This document shows, piece by piece, positions 14,039 through 24,729 of a DNA stretch of 64,000 bases. Position numbers and translations under genes: made by a program. The number at the start of each line of letters is the position of its first letter. The first letter of the stretch is position 1. The DNA comes from Davidsoniella eucalypti (taxonomy: Eukaryota; Ascomycota; Sordariomycetes; Microascales; Ceratocystidaceae), in contig RMBW01000107.1 in assembly GCA_004009845.1 (NCBI GenBank), positions 41,500 through 105,499 on the forward strand. The letters are read 5' to 3'. Below the pieces are notes generated by a model that saw only the letters and a list, made by a program, of their open reading frames with translations, was not told where the DNA came from and ran no database searches.

Positions 14039-15655
14039 GCAGTTCAATTCCGAAGTTAGGTATCTAAATACGACGCTAGCTCGAAGTTTTAGCGGATATA
14101 AAGTCTTCGACTAAAGCTTCTATTTTACTTGAGAATTTTCTATATCTGTTTATCATCATTTGACAGCACCTCAGAAGACTAATACGACGTCGATATGGGT
14201 GTGACTATATTTATGGAGTGAAATTAACAACTATGAAAGAGAAGAAACTGACAAAAATACACAGAGAAGCCTAAACCCCATTTTTGTGCCAATCCGCTGG
14301 GCTTTTTATGTTGCACTATGCATAATATGTGTCTAATTTTTGCTGGTTATCTTTCCTCTACGTTTTTGCTCTTCTGGCCGATGATACTCTGAGGCTGCAG
14401 CTCGATGTTTATGGGAACAAGTGGCTCTAGTTGGCTTAGAATAATTCCACACAGTAGTATGTTGCTGAGCACATGTGAATCTTTTGATCTTGTTTCGTTT
14501 CTTGGTGACAATCCAATCTTGGTCATGTTTCATTGGGCGTCATTGTAGTCTGTAGTTTTACTAATAGCGTGAGTGGAACTCCATTGTTTCCTCTTAACAC
14601 CTATTGCTATAGGGCGTAAATTCCACAAAGTAAGAATAATTGTAGCAATTATGGCACTATAGTAGCCTGCTTGGCAGCCCATCAGTGGTAGTTAGATATG
14701 ACAACACATTGAATAGAAAGCAAAAAGTATCATTGAGACAGACTGGACAAGGACCACGTCGAACGAAGGATGTCCCACTTGCGGCTTAGTTCTTGATTTG
14801 GTCTGGTCTTGAGTCGTTTCGGCATGCAACTATGAATGTTAATCCTACAATGAAACAATGCACACACGCCCAACCAACCTAAACCGGGGCAACAAAAAGG
14901 CCCTTTGCTTTTCTTTTTCCATTTCTGCCGCTATCTAACTCAGGCTGTGCTGTATTCTTGGATTCCATGCTAGAGTGCATTACAGAAACACCTGCAATAT
15001 ATATAGTACTCTCTTAACACGATCCGAGTATAGCTGACCTTTGGCGATGTCCGACCAAGCCTTGCCATGTTAGAGACTCTATAGAAGGCTTGAAAGTAGG
15101 AAGCTATCGGCTATCCAGGTGGTGCGATATCTGGCTTCACTCTAAAGCCCAGCGGCCAGTGGAGACCTTGGCTTCGATGTATGTACAATCAATATACAAT
15201 TATATGTACCGACACATGTATATGTACGGCTACGTATACATATACTGTAGATATGCATTTGGGCTGTAGTGCATCTGCATAGAAACATGACGGCGCAGCA
15301 CAGCAAGAGTGTCTCCAATGCCAAATAGTCTCAAGTTCTAGCCATACTGCGACTAGTGTCATTACTAACAGAGTGTTAACCTAACCTACACGCCTTGGCC
15401 TCTGTCCAAGCATCGTCTGGATAGGCGCAAAATGTATCCGAACACAGACTACGACATAAATATCGCCAACACGCCCCTTCTCTGTCTTTTTTTTTCTAGA
15501 TGGCAAGGAAAATTCTTCCTTGCTCCATCCACTCAGCAGCTGCCACCTCAGTCAGAACCCACAACGACCAAAAAGATCAGCGCAATCTGACGAACCAACC
15601 AACCTTGTCCAAGAACAAGAGGAAGAGGGATGAGGACAGCAAAGGGATAGTGAGA

Positions 15656-15656
15656 G

Positions 15657-15687
<31 letters not shown>

Positions 15688-15690
15688 GGG
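15656..15690. repeat. GA-rich microsatellite
   Basis: AAAG units grade into an uninterrupted (GA)n run followed by G7. It lies in gene-poor DNA and no function is inferred. Confidence 0.85.
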
Positions 15691-18600
15691 GGGGCAGAGG
15701 TGGGCAGAAAGAGAATAACAGAATGACGGGGTGTGTACATATGTGTATGTGTGAACAGACGGAAGTTGGGGTAGCCGTCTTTCTGACATGGTGGAAAGCA
15801 CAAAGCACGCAGTCGTCAGGGTGAACATCAATACTAGCCCTTCAAAAAGTTGGGGTAACGGGGCCTCCACGACATGGGGGGCGTGGAGGCGTGTGTGTGT
15901 GATCATAACAGAACAGACAGACAGACATAGTGGTTGTAGACGTATATCTATGCGTGTCGACAGGAAACCATACGTGCACTAGAAAGCCCGACAGGCTAGT
16001 AGATATCAGAACAGTTCACCTCTGGCCTCGTTTCTTTCATTGTCTCTCTTTCCCCTTCCCTACCTCTCGCACGCCATCTCTCTCCGTCTAGCGCTCCAAT
16101 TTATGCTACTGTCCGTACTTCCTTTCCCACCTTCTGGCCAAAAAAGGGAGCTGCGAGAACAGGATATTGCATGCTGCATTGCAACTATTTGAGCGCCAGC
16201 TGGCAACTGTGTGAACAAAGAGACACACACAGACACACCTACCAATCAATATAATGAGGCCTTTCTCCATCTTGTACGCACACCCAGGCGTTTCTGCTTC
16301 ATAGACCATTATAGCGCTCTGCTTAGAGTGGGTTTAGTTCTTTGTTTAGCTGGCCATCCTAGGAGCGGTTCTGTTCTAGAAAAGGCCGAAGACAAACATG
16401 GAATGATATATCCATATTCTGTCATCACCATGGTCCACCATTTTCTCCATTTATCTCTTACCCAGATAGCACGGCTTCCTTTATCTCTACTACCGCTTAG
16501 GTTGACGGCATGAATCTACACTATAACCATAGCAAAGAATAGCAAGAGATCGCCGAAACTGCATTCCTAGGACTCAGCGAAAGGGAGAAACGAGAAGGAG
16601 TAAGATGGGGGTGAGATTGTCAAGCGTAGTAGAGAACCGGTAGCCTATAGTCCAATGGTTACTATATAGCCCAATACCAGGTTTCTCCTCATCACGCGGA
16701 CACCACTCATAGGCGGCATGATTCTGATGCCTATGTATATACAGATATTCCAAAACGCAGAAGCTGGTAGGTCGGTTCAAACAAGGAGGCCGACCGAGTC
16801 GATGCAACTCGAAACGAGGGCAATACAGCCATTTTAAGAGCCGTCTTCCGCCGTTGATACCCATGGATCGCCATGTATAATAGACGGTATATTGGCCCTC
16901 CCAGCGCCTTATTATCGAAACATCTTGGCGACTATCCTATGCACACACCGATCCAGAGCGGTCTGCTTTACACAGTATCCCGAAAGACAATTCTAGTCTG
17001 GCAATACCCAGCCAATATCAATATGATCACATGTTTCTATTTTGTCGGGCTGTGAGATTGTGTCTAGAAAACAGCTGTTGTAACGTGTTAGCATATAACC
17101 AAATGGTAAATTATGTTCGAGTTTCCAAAGTCTACTTCTTCTTGCATATGTAAGCAAGAAGCGAAGAGGCGAGGAAGGAGACTGAGAAAATGAACCCCCT
17201 CCACTACACCATCCTATCTTCTTCTTCCAATATGTGCTGCAAGCCACATCTTGAAAACTACGTGTTGAGGTACCATGCAGCATATTCCAGAACATGCCAA
17301 TAACCCCAATAACAGGCCGTTAGGCCGCAATTAGGCGTCAACTACCGGTCCAGAAACAGGTAGAGAAGGAGAGAGAGGGGTGGAAGGACTCAACACTTTC
17401 TTTCATCCAAGCTTCACTAACAGAACCTCACTGACTTATCGGCATTCCGATGATAGCGGCTGAGGGGGAGGCTCAATAGTCTCTAGACTATCACCCAGGG
17501 ACCCAAACTGTGTGTGGAGCATGCTCACGTACTATCAAGCCTATAGAATACAGAGCAGATAGCGTTGAACTGACGAGCTTATGGTACGGCGTTAGCTGAG
17601 GTTCTTATCGAGATACTGCCTAACGCCTGATTTTCGTAAGGCCAAGAATGGATCCAGTCAGACAGAGGGTGATTATAAATGAATTCACAGTTTGGTTTGA
17701 GACTCAGGAGTTACCTTCTAGGGTAAGATGCATACCTTCATGTACTATAATCTGCTGATTTCAATGGACTGACTCGGGAAAGTGACGTCGTCTTGATTCA
17801 TTGGCGATATATCGATATCGGCTAGTCTGTTAATGTATATGTATACCTGGTAATCGTCATGATACGATGGTTGTACGTTGTTGATTGTCGATCGATTACT
17901 AATGGCAGCTGCTGGCAGTTGACACCGATAGATAGCCATTCATCCAGAAGAAACTACCCTGAGCAGAAAGGAGGCTGTACAAGTACAGTAGCTACCGATG
18001 ATAATCGTGACTGTACTACCTATATGGCTCTATGATGGGAATGTCGCACAAGATACTTAGTTACAATCAGATGAAGGTTTTTATTTAAAGACAATTATGC
18101 CAACGTAAGCGGAATATTTCCTAGGTTTTATGGTTTTATTCAATAGGGATGCCCTTTTGTGTTCAAAGAACATTGCCACAACTTTCCATAATTTCCAGGT
18201 TCCCGAGTACAAAACAGAAACAACAAACGAATCGGTCAACTTATTTTCATGACAAAGTGTGACTGCCCTATTTGATCCAGACCGCTGATCATTCTTTTTC
18301 GAGCAACCTCAACACAAAGGTAAGATAGGGAAAGAAAAAGAAACAGGCATGTTTCATCTACCAATTGTCTCAAAAACTAACAAAGATAACAAAGAAGAAA
18401 AAAAAACTCTAATTCCATGATTTTAGGTGCATCAAAGTTTCTCCGAAGGGCAACACCGACAATTCTCACAAGAGAATTTGCTACACTCACGTCTCAGAAT
18501 ATCCCGCCAACTCAATAAGTCACTACCAATATACTACGAGAACAAAATCTTATTAGCAGCAGCAGCAATGTATCAAGGCCGACCGGCCGAAAGTATCCTG

Positions 18601-19427
18601 TTCAACAGCAAGCCGAAGACTTAGCGATGCATGTGTTGGCAGATCGCACACGAAATGAATGACGTCACCAGTAATCGACAATCAATTATCGATCGCCAAT
18701 ACTTCTATTACTGCAGATCAACACATCTTGTGGCTCAATCTATATTTTCGCTTTTCTCTCCGCGGAAGGCTAGCCGGCACCGCAGAGCCTCATGATTCCT
18801 CGATCAACTACATGTTAGTAGAAACCAAGAAAATTAACTGAATTCAGCCAGCGCAGAATCTTGCAAATTTACATGTTTCTACTGCACTTCACAGGCTCAT
18901 TTATTCATTCATTCTTCAATTATACTGATTATTATTGCAATAATACTATAAGCTGATATAATGCCCCGAACAAGCTCCAGGGCAGTAATTTCAGACGAAT
19001 CTAGAGTATCTTCTGAAATCTAGTTCTCCGCGTACGAAGGTGTACCTAGCAGATTATAGCAGTTTTTGCCTTCACTAGGGAGTAACTATTACTACGGTTA
19101 CATAGTTATTCTCATGCTAAGCTAGTAGAGATAACAAAATTCCCCTCAATCTTTCCTTGCTATAAATTTGAATTGATTATATTTCTAGCTAAATTACTAA
19201 GATCATACACGTTATCTTCGGCAGGCCTTTGATTGCATATCTCATGCAAACGACTACCCTCCCTATATCTGTATGACTTAACTTGACTATAATTAACATA
19301 TCCAATATTGAACATTTATATCTAGTTTCTGCATACTTTTAAGTCCCGCAACAATGAAGATTTAAGAAAAAAAAACGCTGGAGTTCCTTCATGATATTCT
19401 TCATGAGTTTTATTCTCATGATTCTAA

Positions 19428-19542
19428 GGCAAGATGGCCGAGCGGTCTAAGGCGCTGTGTTCAGGTTTTCCGGTATACCAATATACTCTTGATAACCTTC
19501 GCAGTGGAGCAATCCGCGCGAGTTCGAATCTCGTTCTTGTCA
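19428..19542 (+). tRNA. tRNA-Leu (anticodon CAG) with intron
   Basis: All parts of a class II leucine tRNA can be folded. The acceptor arm is GGCAAGA/TCTTGTC with one G-U pair. The A-box region TGGCCGAGCGGTC is typical of tRNA-Leu. The anticodon stem is CTGTG/CGCAG with loop TTCAGG...T and anticodon CAG at 19462-19464. The variable arm is long (GGAGCAATCC) and the T arm has GTTCGAATC as B box. An intron of about 33 nt (around 19466-19498) sits in the canonical position after base 37. The discriminator A is 19542. A T6 run at 19551-19556 can terminate RNA polymerase III. This tRNA reads CUG as leucine, if translation is standard. Confidence 0.93.
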
Positions 19543-19630
19543 ATAGTTTCTTTTTTGCTAGTTAGCCATTCTTCAAATCGAATAGAGAAAATAAATAAAT
19601 ACAATCATCAATCTATCTATCTTCTTTTTA

Positions 19631-19708
19631 GTCCGTCGTATTGCAGCGAGATAACAGTAAGTAGGTAGACGTAAAAGAGTAAAATCAAAATCAAAATCAA
19701 AATCAAAT
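19631..19708 (+). repeat. 3'-end fragment of a LINE-type repeat with (AAAATC)n tail
   Basis: The segment ends in AGGTAGACGTAAAAGAG followed by four AAAATC units. This resembles the 3' end of the LINE and type II elements described elsewhere in the window (AGGTAGACGTTAAATATAATC plus AAATC repeats). The preceding GTATTGCAGCG..ATAACAGTAAGTAG recurs at 36891 and, degenerate, at 37045. I read it as a 5'-truncated insertion about 90 bp downstream of tRNA-Leu. No target duplication is visible. Confidence 0.5.
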
Positions 19709-19790
19709 ATAGTTCTTCGTAAATTCATTTAATATCCTAGTAAATGTTGAAGTGGGCCAGCCATCTTCTCACAATGTATATCATCTAAAC

Positions 19791-20585
19791 TTATGCCTTA
19801 GCTACGGAAGCTAGAAGTACTTTGAACGCATCGTCCTTGGTACCCTTGAAACGCTTTTCAGCTGTCTCCCAGTTGATAACATTCCAGATGTTGTTGATGT
19901 ACGCAGCCTTCCCATTTAAGTACTATGGTAAATAGAAATGTCAGTCAATGTCCCTGCAAACAACATTGTGGTATTATCTGACTATACATACCTGTAGATA
20001 ATACGCATGCTCCCACATATCAACACCGAATACTGGTACTTCGCCAGTGACAACTGGATCCTGATCCTTGGTAGTCACAATACGCAACGAACCTGTAGTG
20101 TCCTTGACCAACCAGCCCCAACCACTACCCTGGATGCCCAGAAGAGCAGTGTTGAAAGCTTTCTTGAATGAATCAACACTTCCCCAGCTCTTCTCAATAG
20201 CTTGGACTAACGACGTAGCAACTGATGTCTGAGTAGAGGCCGAGCCAGTCGGTGCCAAGTTTTCCCAGAAAAGAGAGTGGTTGATGTGGCCGCCGCCGTT
20301 GAACTTGATGGCGGCTTGCAGGTTGACCTGTGTCGGGACGTCGGTAGAGCTGATGGCAGAGGAAAGAGAGGAAAGAGCGTTGTTCAGGTTAGTGACGTAT
20401 GTTTGGTGATGCTTAGAATGGTGAAGCTCCATGATCTGAGCGGAGATGTTTGGCTCCAGAGCCTGGTAGTACGGGCACAGATCTTGTTAGTCTTGACTTT
20501 TAAGTATGAAGTGGCTTGACTTGATCTAGAATAGACTTACATCGTACGAGTACGGGAGAGGAGGAAGGCTGTAAGTAGAAGACAT
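19791..20585 (-). CDS. Mn/Fe superoxide dismutase, cytosolic type
   Basis: Converts superoxide to hydrogen peroxide and oxygen. Three exons on the minus strand, 20541-20585, 19992-20462 and 19791-19922, give 215 aa; introns are 78 and 69 nt. The N-terminus MSSTYSLPPLPYSYD begins directly with the SOD fold, so there is no mitochondrial presequence; this matches fungal cytosolic Mn-SODs rather than yeast Sod2. The helical hairpin MELHHSKHHQTYVTNLN carries the first metal His. GGGHINHSLFWENLAP carries the second. The Mn/Fe-SOD signature DMWEHAYYLQ carries Asp and His ligands and is split from YLNGKAAYINNIWNVINW by the second intron. It shares a 613-bp upstream region with the divergent small gene at 21199. 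Confidence 0.95.
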
Positions 20586-21198
20586 GTTCGTGTTTGATGA
20601 TTGGACTCTCTTAGACGAGTTTTCGAGGCAGTATAGATCAGTTGATGAGATATTTTGCCTAGAAGAAAACATGGCGAGTATTTAGAGGCTGGCCATGTAC
20701 GTATATTGAAGGGTAATATATAGGCACCTGCTGACAAACACAAAAGTTCTCCGCATAATGGAAAGAGGGGTTTGTTTCGCCATTATCTTCTCAAATAACC
20801 TTGACTACAAGCTATTAAGCCATGAGCCATCCGGGTTGTCGGCGTGTTAGTGGTTAACCCTAGGGTTACTGTCAACATGCGCAAACTTGCTCATCAAGGT
20901 TCTTACAAAAATTACCAGAATTAGAGTCAGGATATTTGTGCCTGGAAGCAGCCAATCCCAATTCAAGGTTTCAGGAGTTGACATTTATTCCTGCGATATT
21001 GAGCTCAATGAGCAGGTTAGAGAGGATTCGAGTGGCCAAAAGGGTAGTTTCGATAATGTATAAATGAGATGGGATGACAGGTTCCCGGTAGCAATTGTAG
21101 ACCTTTTTCAACATCACTCTTCTATCTTCCCAACTACGATCTTCAAGTACTATATTTTATATTTTCACCATTCTCTCTATCATCTCTATAATTCCAAC
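20586..21198. promoter_or_regulatory. Shared divergent upstream region, SOD / small hypothetical gene
   Basis: The two genes are transcribed outward from this 613-bp interval. It contains no coding sequence. Immediately before the plus-strand gene, a TATA-like GTATAAATGAG is at 21057 and a pyrimidine-rich leader lies at about 21100-21190. No specific oxidative-stress site is claimed. Confidence 0.5.
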
Positions 21199-21693
21199 AT
21201 GTGTGGTCCTGACAACTCAACTCGGCCCCGCGGTGGTGCTCTAGCAGCTCTTTACCCTGTTCCGTCTAGCAGATCCTCTGATGTTTACTGCGACCTTACT
21301 TTTCACACTCCCGGAAGTCCGTGCTCACCAACAGCCACACATTTGCGTTTCGAGTCGCAAAGCTTCAGCAGCGAGCAAGACATGAAAGTCATTATCCAGT
21401 ATGTGATTCTACAGTATAAACATTCGAACCTTTCGTGAAACATATGATCTAACATGAAGACCCATTGTAGCAAAACCGGCGAACTAAACAAGTCAGCCGA
21501 CGAATGCGGCTGCTTCAACGAGTTCAGCGTGAATCTAGACGCTGATCAGATTGATCCTTCTATCAACGATATTGTTCTTGGCAAGCCAATTGATATTGGA
21601 GTTGGGGGAGATGGTATCATTGGTCGCAGAGTATCCTTAGTTTTAGATGGTCAACATGTTGCCCAAGGAATCATTGGCTTTAATTTTGTCTAA
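21199..21693 (+). CDS. Small hypothetical protein, 140 aa
   Basis: Exons are 21199-21398 and 21471-21693; the 72-nt intron has a GTATGT donor, a CTAAC branch site at 21449-21453 and a TAG acceptor, and restores one frame across the junction (ATTATCCA|C). The product starts MCGPDNSTRPRGGAL, has no signal peptide or membrane segment, and contains a few Cys (CDLTF, SPC, ECGCF). Its second half (FSVNLDADQIDP onward) is acidic and then Gly/Ile/Val-rich. I do not recognise a domain. The good splice sites and coherent composition argue that it is a real gene; its function is unknown. Confidence 0.55.
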
Positions 21694-22711
21694 CCATGAT
21701 TAGGGTTATACATTTTATGGGTTTGATATTTTAGCAGGCGTTAGGGAAACAGATTAATTACAGAATGGTTTCATATCCAACTAAAGGAACCAGATTATCA
21801 CTGAACAATGCAGTAATTCAAGAGATAATGATGAGCCGCAAGTATTACACTTACAAACATAAAGCCGAAATCACAAACATTATTCAAGAAACCTTTTCTC
21901 TAAGTATCCTTTCACATGCTTGGAACTTGCTGACTGCCCCACTAAAATATCGCGCTTGCTGATGGCTACTACCACTTTCGTCTCGTACTGTCAAGCTTGA
22001 ATTCTATAATTTTTCGTATTTAACTAGTCATTTTCTTTTATTCTATTTGTCTTCCATACCTTAGCTCCAACTTCTCTACATGTAGTTTCAACATTTGTGT
22101 CTCCAGTATTTCTGTGTAAGATCTATTTCCCAGTTATTTATTTCACGTCATCATAAAGAATGGAAAGTTTACTTTTCTTTTTGGATTGGTGAACTCTTTT
22201 ATATATACATATTTGTAACTGTAGTACTCATTGTGTAACCCTAATCTACTACGATACAAAGAACATTGCTTCATTAACACGACGATAATGTTCGACACTT
22301 GGTTCCGTTCCTATCTACCATTCTTTGAAGTCTATCTACTATTGTTCTATAGCAATATAGTAGCATACTTGGGACTGAATTAGTTGGCGGATATCATCTC
22401 CAGGTCAACTTGGTGAGGGACTGTAGGTGCACGTAGGTTTATGCATGTGTCGTGACATCTTTGTGGTACAAATTTGGGGCCATCGGCACTCTCTGTCAGT
22501 TATAGGCTGTGTATGTCTATGGGATTCTGGGCTTTGTTACTTGGTGTGACTACCTTGTCCGAAAGACCATAGGTTGTCGAACCAGGGGATTTTCCCCGGC
22601 GGAGTTCATGCGGTGTTGTCCTCTTGTGTATATCTATTGCAGCATCTTTTGGTGAAAGAGAAGAGGACCTCGTAGAGCCATCCTATCATTACCCTTTGGT
22701 TTAACTAACTA
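21694..22711. other. Intergenic DNA without recognisable features
   Basis: AT-rich sequence between the small hypothetical gene and the first 5S/retroelement island. No supportable ORF, RNA gene or repeat was seen. Confidence 0.5.
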
Positions 22712-23088
22712 TTTGACTTGACTATGTTTAACGTCTACCTGGATCACTAAAAGTGTATGACGCCGGATTGAATACTCGACAGAAAGTTTTAGTCCTCCGC
22801 TAGACGAACTCAATAGCTTTGTATGTGCGGGACAACACCGTCCCCTGAAACGAAGGGTCGGTCGTTGGTGAGAATATTCCTCGAGAGGGGAAATCGGGCT
22901 CAAGGCCTCACGAAACGGTGCTTCAAAGACGACAAGTGTCGAAATAGAAAACGAGAATGGACAGCAGCATTGGGAGTATGTGCTGGTAGCTCTTAAAACC
23001 CACGACGAAGGGGAAAATTTCGTCTTTGGACGAAGGGGGAGGTACTCGAACTCAAAGGTACCCCCCGAGGGTTGTAGGAGGGAAGGTT
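22712..23088 (-). mobile_element. Type II 5S-associated short retroelement (II-a), (AAGTC)-like tail
   Basis: Read on the minus strand it begins AACCTTCCCTCC, the 5' end shared by every copy of this family in the window. It runs through the ~230-bp common leader and continues into GGGGACGGTGTTGTCCCGCA. It ends TTTTAGTGATCCAGGTAGACG, then TTAAACATAGTCAAGTCAAAT. The 3' part matches the 3' UTR end of the LINE remnant at 23341-24618, so this is an internally deleted, non-coding derivative. Its 5' end lies 60 bp upstream of the 5S gene at 23149 and it is antisense to it. I find no clear target duplication. Confidence 0.75.
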
Positions 23089-23148
23089 GTGTAGGATGGT
23101 CGGCTTTCGGCGGTTCCTTTATAATGCCTTCTAAGCCCCAAATTCTCA

Positions 23149-23267
23149 ACATACGACCACAGCTGATAGAAAGCACGGGATCCCGTCCGCTCTCCCCTAG
23201 TTAAACTATCAAGCGCCCGATCAGTACTACGGTGGGTGACCACGTGGGAATACCGGGTGTTGTATGT
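23149..23267 (+). rRNA. 5S rRNA gene (copy 1)
   Basis: A 119-nt sequence starts ACATACGACCACAGC and ends GGGTGTTGTATGT, with termini that pair. It has the conserved fungal 5S features: the CCCGTCCGCTC helix region, the internal AAGC box and the GGTGGGTGACCACGTGGGAA C-box region. A TATA-like TATAAT lies at -29 (23120) and an ATTTTT run follows the 3' end as a Pol III terminator. The four copies in the window differ at only a couple of positions. Copy 1 has C at the twelfth base (ACCACAG), as does copy 2; copies 3 and 4 have T. Confidence 0.96.
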
Positions 23268-23340
23268 ATTTTTGGTGTTTGTGCTCCTTTTTTGCTGTAG
23301 TTTTCCCTAATTATTACGTCATATCTACGGCGCTGTATAC

Positions 23341-24618
23341 AACCTTCCCTCCGGGGGGTACTTTGAGTTCACGGTACCTCCCCCTCGTCTAAAGACGAAT
23401 ATTTCCCCTTCGTTGTGGGGTTTTAAGAGCGACCAGCACATATCCCCAATGCTGCTGTCCATTCTCGTTTTCTTTTTTGACATTTGTCGTCTTTGATGCA
23501 CCTTTTTGTGAGGCCTTGAGCCCGACGTTTCCCTTCTCGAGGGATGTTCTCACCAACGACCGATCCTTCGTTTCAGGGGACGGTGTCGTCCCGCACATAC
23601 GAAGCTATTGAGTTCGTCTAGCGGAGGTTGACCAGTGAACTTTTCCTACTCCCGGACCCCATGACGGACAAGCCGTGCCCAGAGTGCCACCAGACTGTCA
23701 AGTGGGCCCATCACCAAAAGTGCCAACGGACCACTGCCCGTGCCCGGTTAATTCACCGCCTTCACAACATGGTTCGAAACTGCTTCCACCAGGCTCTCCG
23801 CCAGTCAGGAATCCTGTGCGACCTGGAACCCCACTTCAGGCACAACGAAGAGGAAGACTCCGGCCGACGAGTCGATTGGGGATTCGAGGAGGTTGGATTG
23901 CGTAAGCTCTACGACCTGAATCGTCACGCTTCACGGGGAACACTCCTCAAGGGAAGCAGCTACCATTCTGAACAAGAGTTACAACGTTAAGATTGGTAAA
24001 TGCCCCCTCTGGAAGCTGGTGAGAAGTTCTACCTGGTAGTGTTCTCCCAGGGCGGATCGATGGACCCGAGGTCTGAAACTACGTTCAAGATACTACAACA
24101 ACGTATGTCAAAGACCACTTCAGCCTGGCTCGCCAGAACCGTGGGCATCCTGATGGCTGAAACCCGAGTTGAGGCCCATTGGGTGACCCGAGGAGTGGCT
24201 CGAGAAGGCCGCATGGGTGACGGCGCATGGGTGACGGCGCAACACTCCCAGTCTGTCCCTTGGACTTGGGGAATCAAGACGAGGACGATTTCACGGATTG
24301 TGAGGAGGGCTTCCTGGCCTGAGGAGCATGTGAATGATGTTTTGATTGGGTGCTGCTTTCTTTTGATGATTCTACAGCTGTGACAAGGTTTTTTTTCGCT
24401 CTTCTTGTTTCCTCTATATTGTTGTTACTGCTTCTTTCTACTATTTTCCTCTACTATTACCTTTCTTTGCTTTGCACTTATCGCTACATTTCAACCTAGT
24501 CTCTACACTTTAAAATTGCCAAAACAACTTTAATATACAGGCACAACTTTAAATATTTGTACGGTAGCCAATCCGGCGTCGATCTTAGTGATTTAGGTAC
24601 GTTAAATATAATCAAATC
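23341..24618 (+). mobile_element. Non-LTR retrotransposon (LINE) remnant, 5S-associated
   Basis: It begins with the family leader AACCTTCCCTCC 73 bp after the 3' end of 5S copy 1 and keeps about 230 bp of leader. It passes GGGGACGGTGTCGTCCCGCA into a coding remnant (23628-24383) and ends CTTAGTGATTTAGG-TACG, TTAAATATAATCAAATC. Only the C-terminal part of the reverse-transcriptase polyprotein is left; the RT domain itself is missing. The 3' end matches type II elements at 22712 and 35140, which makes this the closest thing in the window to their autonomous parent. No target duplication is visible, so deletion or rearrangement is likely. Confidence 0.72.
23628..24383 (+). pseudogene. Decayed LINE polyprotein C-terminus: zinc knuckle plus restriction-like endonuclease
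   Basis: One reading frame runs through the segment, interrupted by in-frame stops at about 23988-23999. The first half has CPECHQTVKWAHHQKC, a CX2CX8HX3C zinc knuckle as in the C-terminus of R2/CRE/NeSL-type retrotransposons. It is followed by RLIHRLHNMVRNCFHQAL and ILCDLEPHF. The motif RVDWGF fits the RPD position of the restriction-like endonuclease, and LYDL fits the following D position. After the stops, EKFYLVVFSQGGSMDPRS resembles the conserved F-x-P-V-V-F-S-GG block seen after the endonuclease core in these elements. The match is by recall of family pattern, not alignment. The copy cannot make a functional protein. Confidence 0.62.
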
Positions 24619-24729
24619 GACCGCTTCCGTCTAGAACATGTCTGCGAAGTGGCAACAGATTAGTGCTCAGTTACAGGCCACTGAATGAATAGCACTTTCG
24701 TTTGTTAAATATAACCAAGCCAACCAAGG
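24619..24729 (+). repeat. Possible second LINE 3'-end fragment
   Basis: Directly after the LINE tail, the sequence CGCTTCCGTCTAGAACATGTC...CAACAGATTAG resembles GCTTCCGCCCGGAGCATGTC...TAACAGTAAGTAG at 37045. The segment then ends TTTGTTAAATATAACCAAGC with CCAA repeats, a variant of the TTAAATATAATCAAATC tail. This suggests a second, diverged 3' fragment in tandem. Confidence 0.35.

Larger units (their letters stand above)
11970..19427. other. Long gene-poor region between the Gac1-like gene and tRNA-Leu
   Basis: About 7.4 kb without a supportable gene. The first 1.3 kb (to about 13.3 kb) is T-rich on the plus strand and probably holds the 3' UTR of the Gac1-like gene; the long open frames there are low-complexity by-products of poly-T composition. 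A run of 27 T lies at 14012-14038, an (AC)n run near 12120, and a (GA)n microsatellite at 15660-15690. The rest is AT-rich sequence in which I see no domain, RNA gene or repeat family. Confidence 0.5.
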
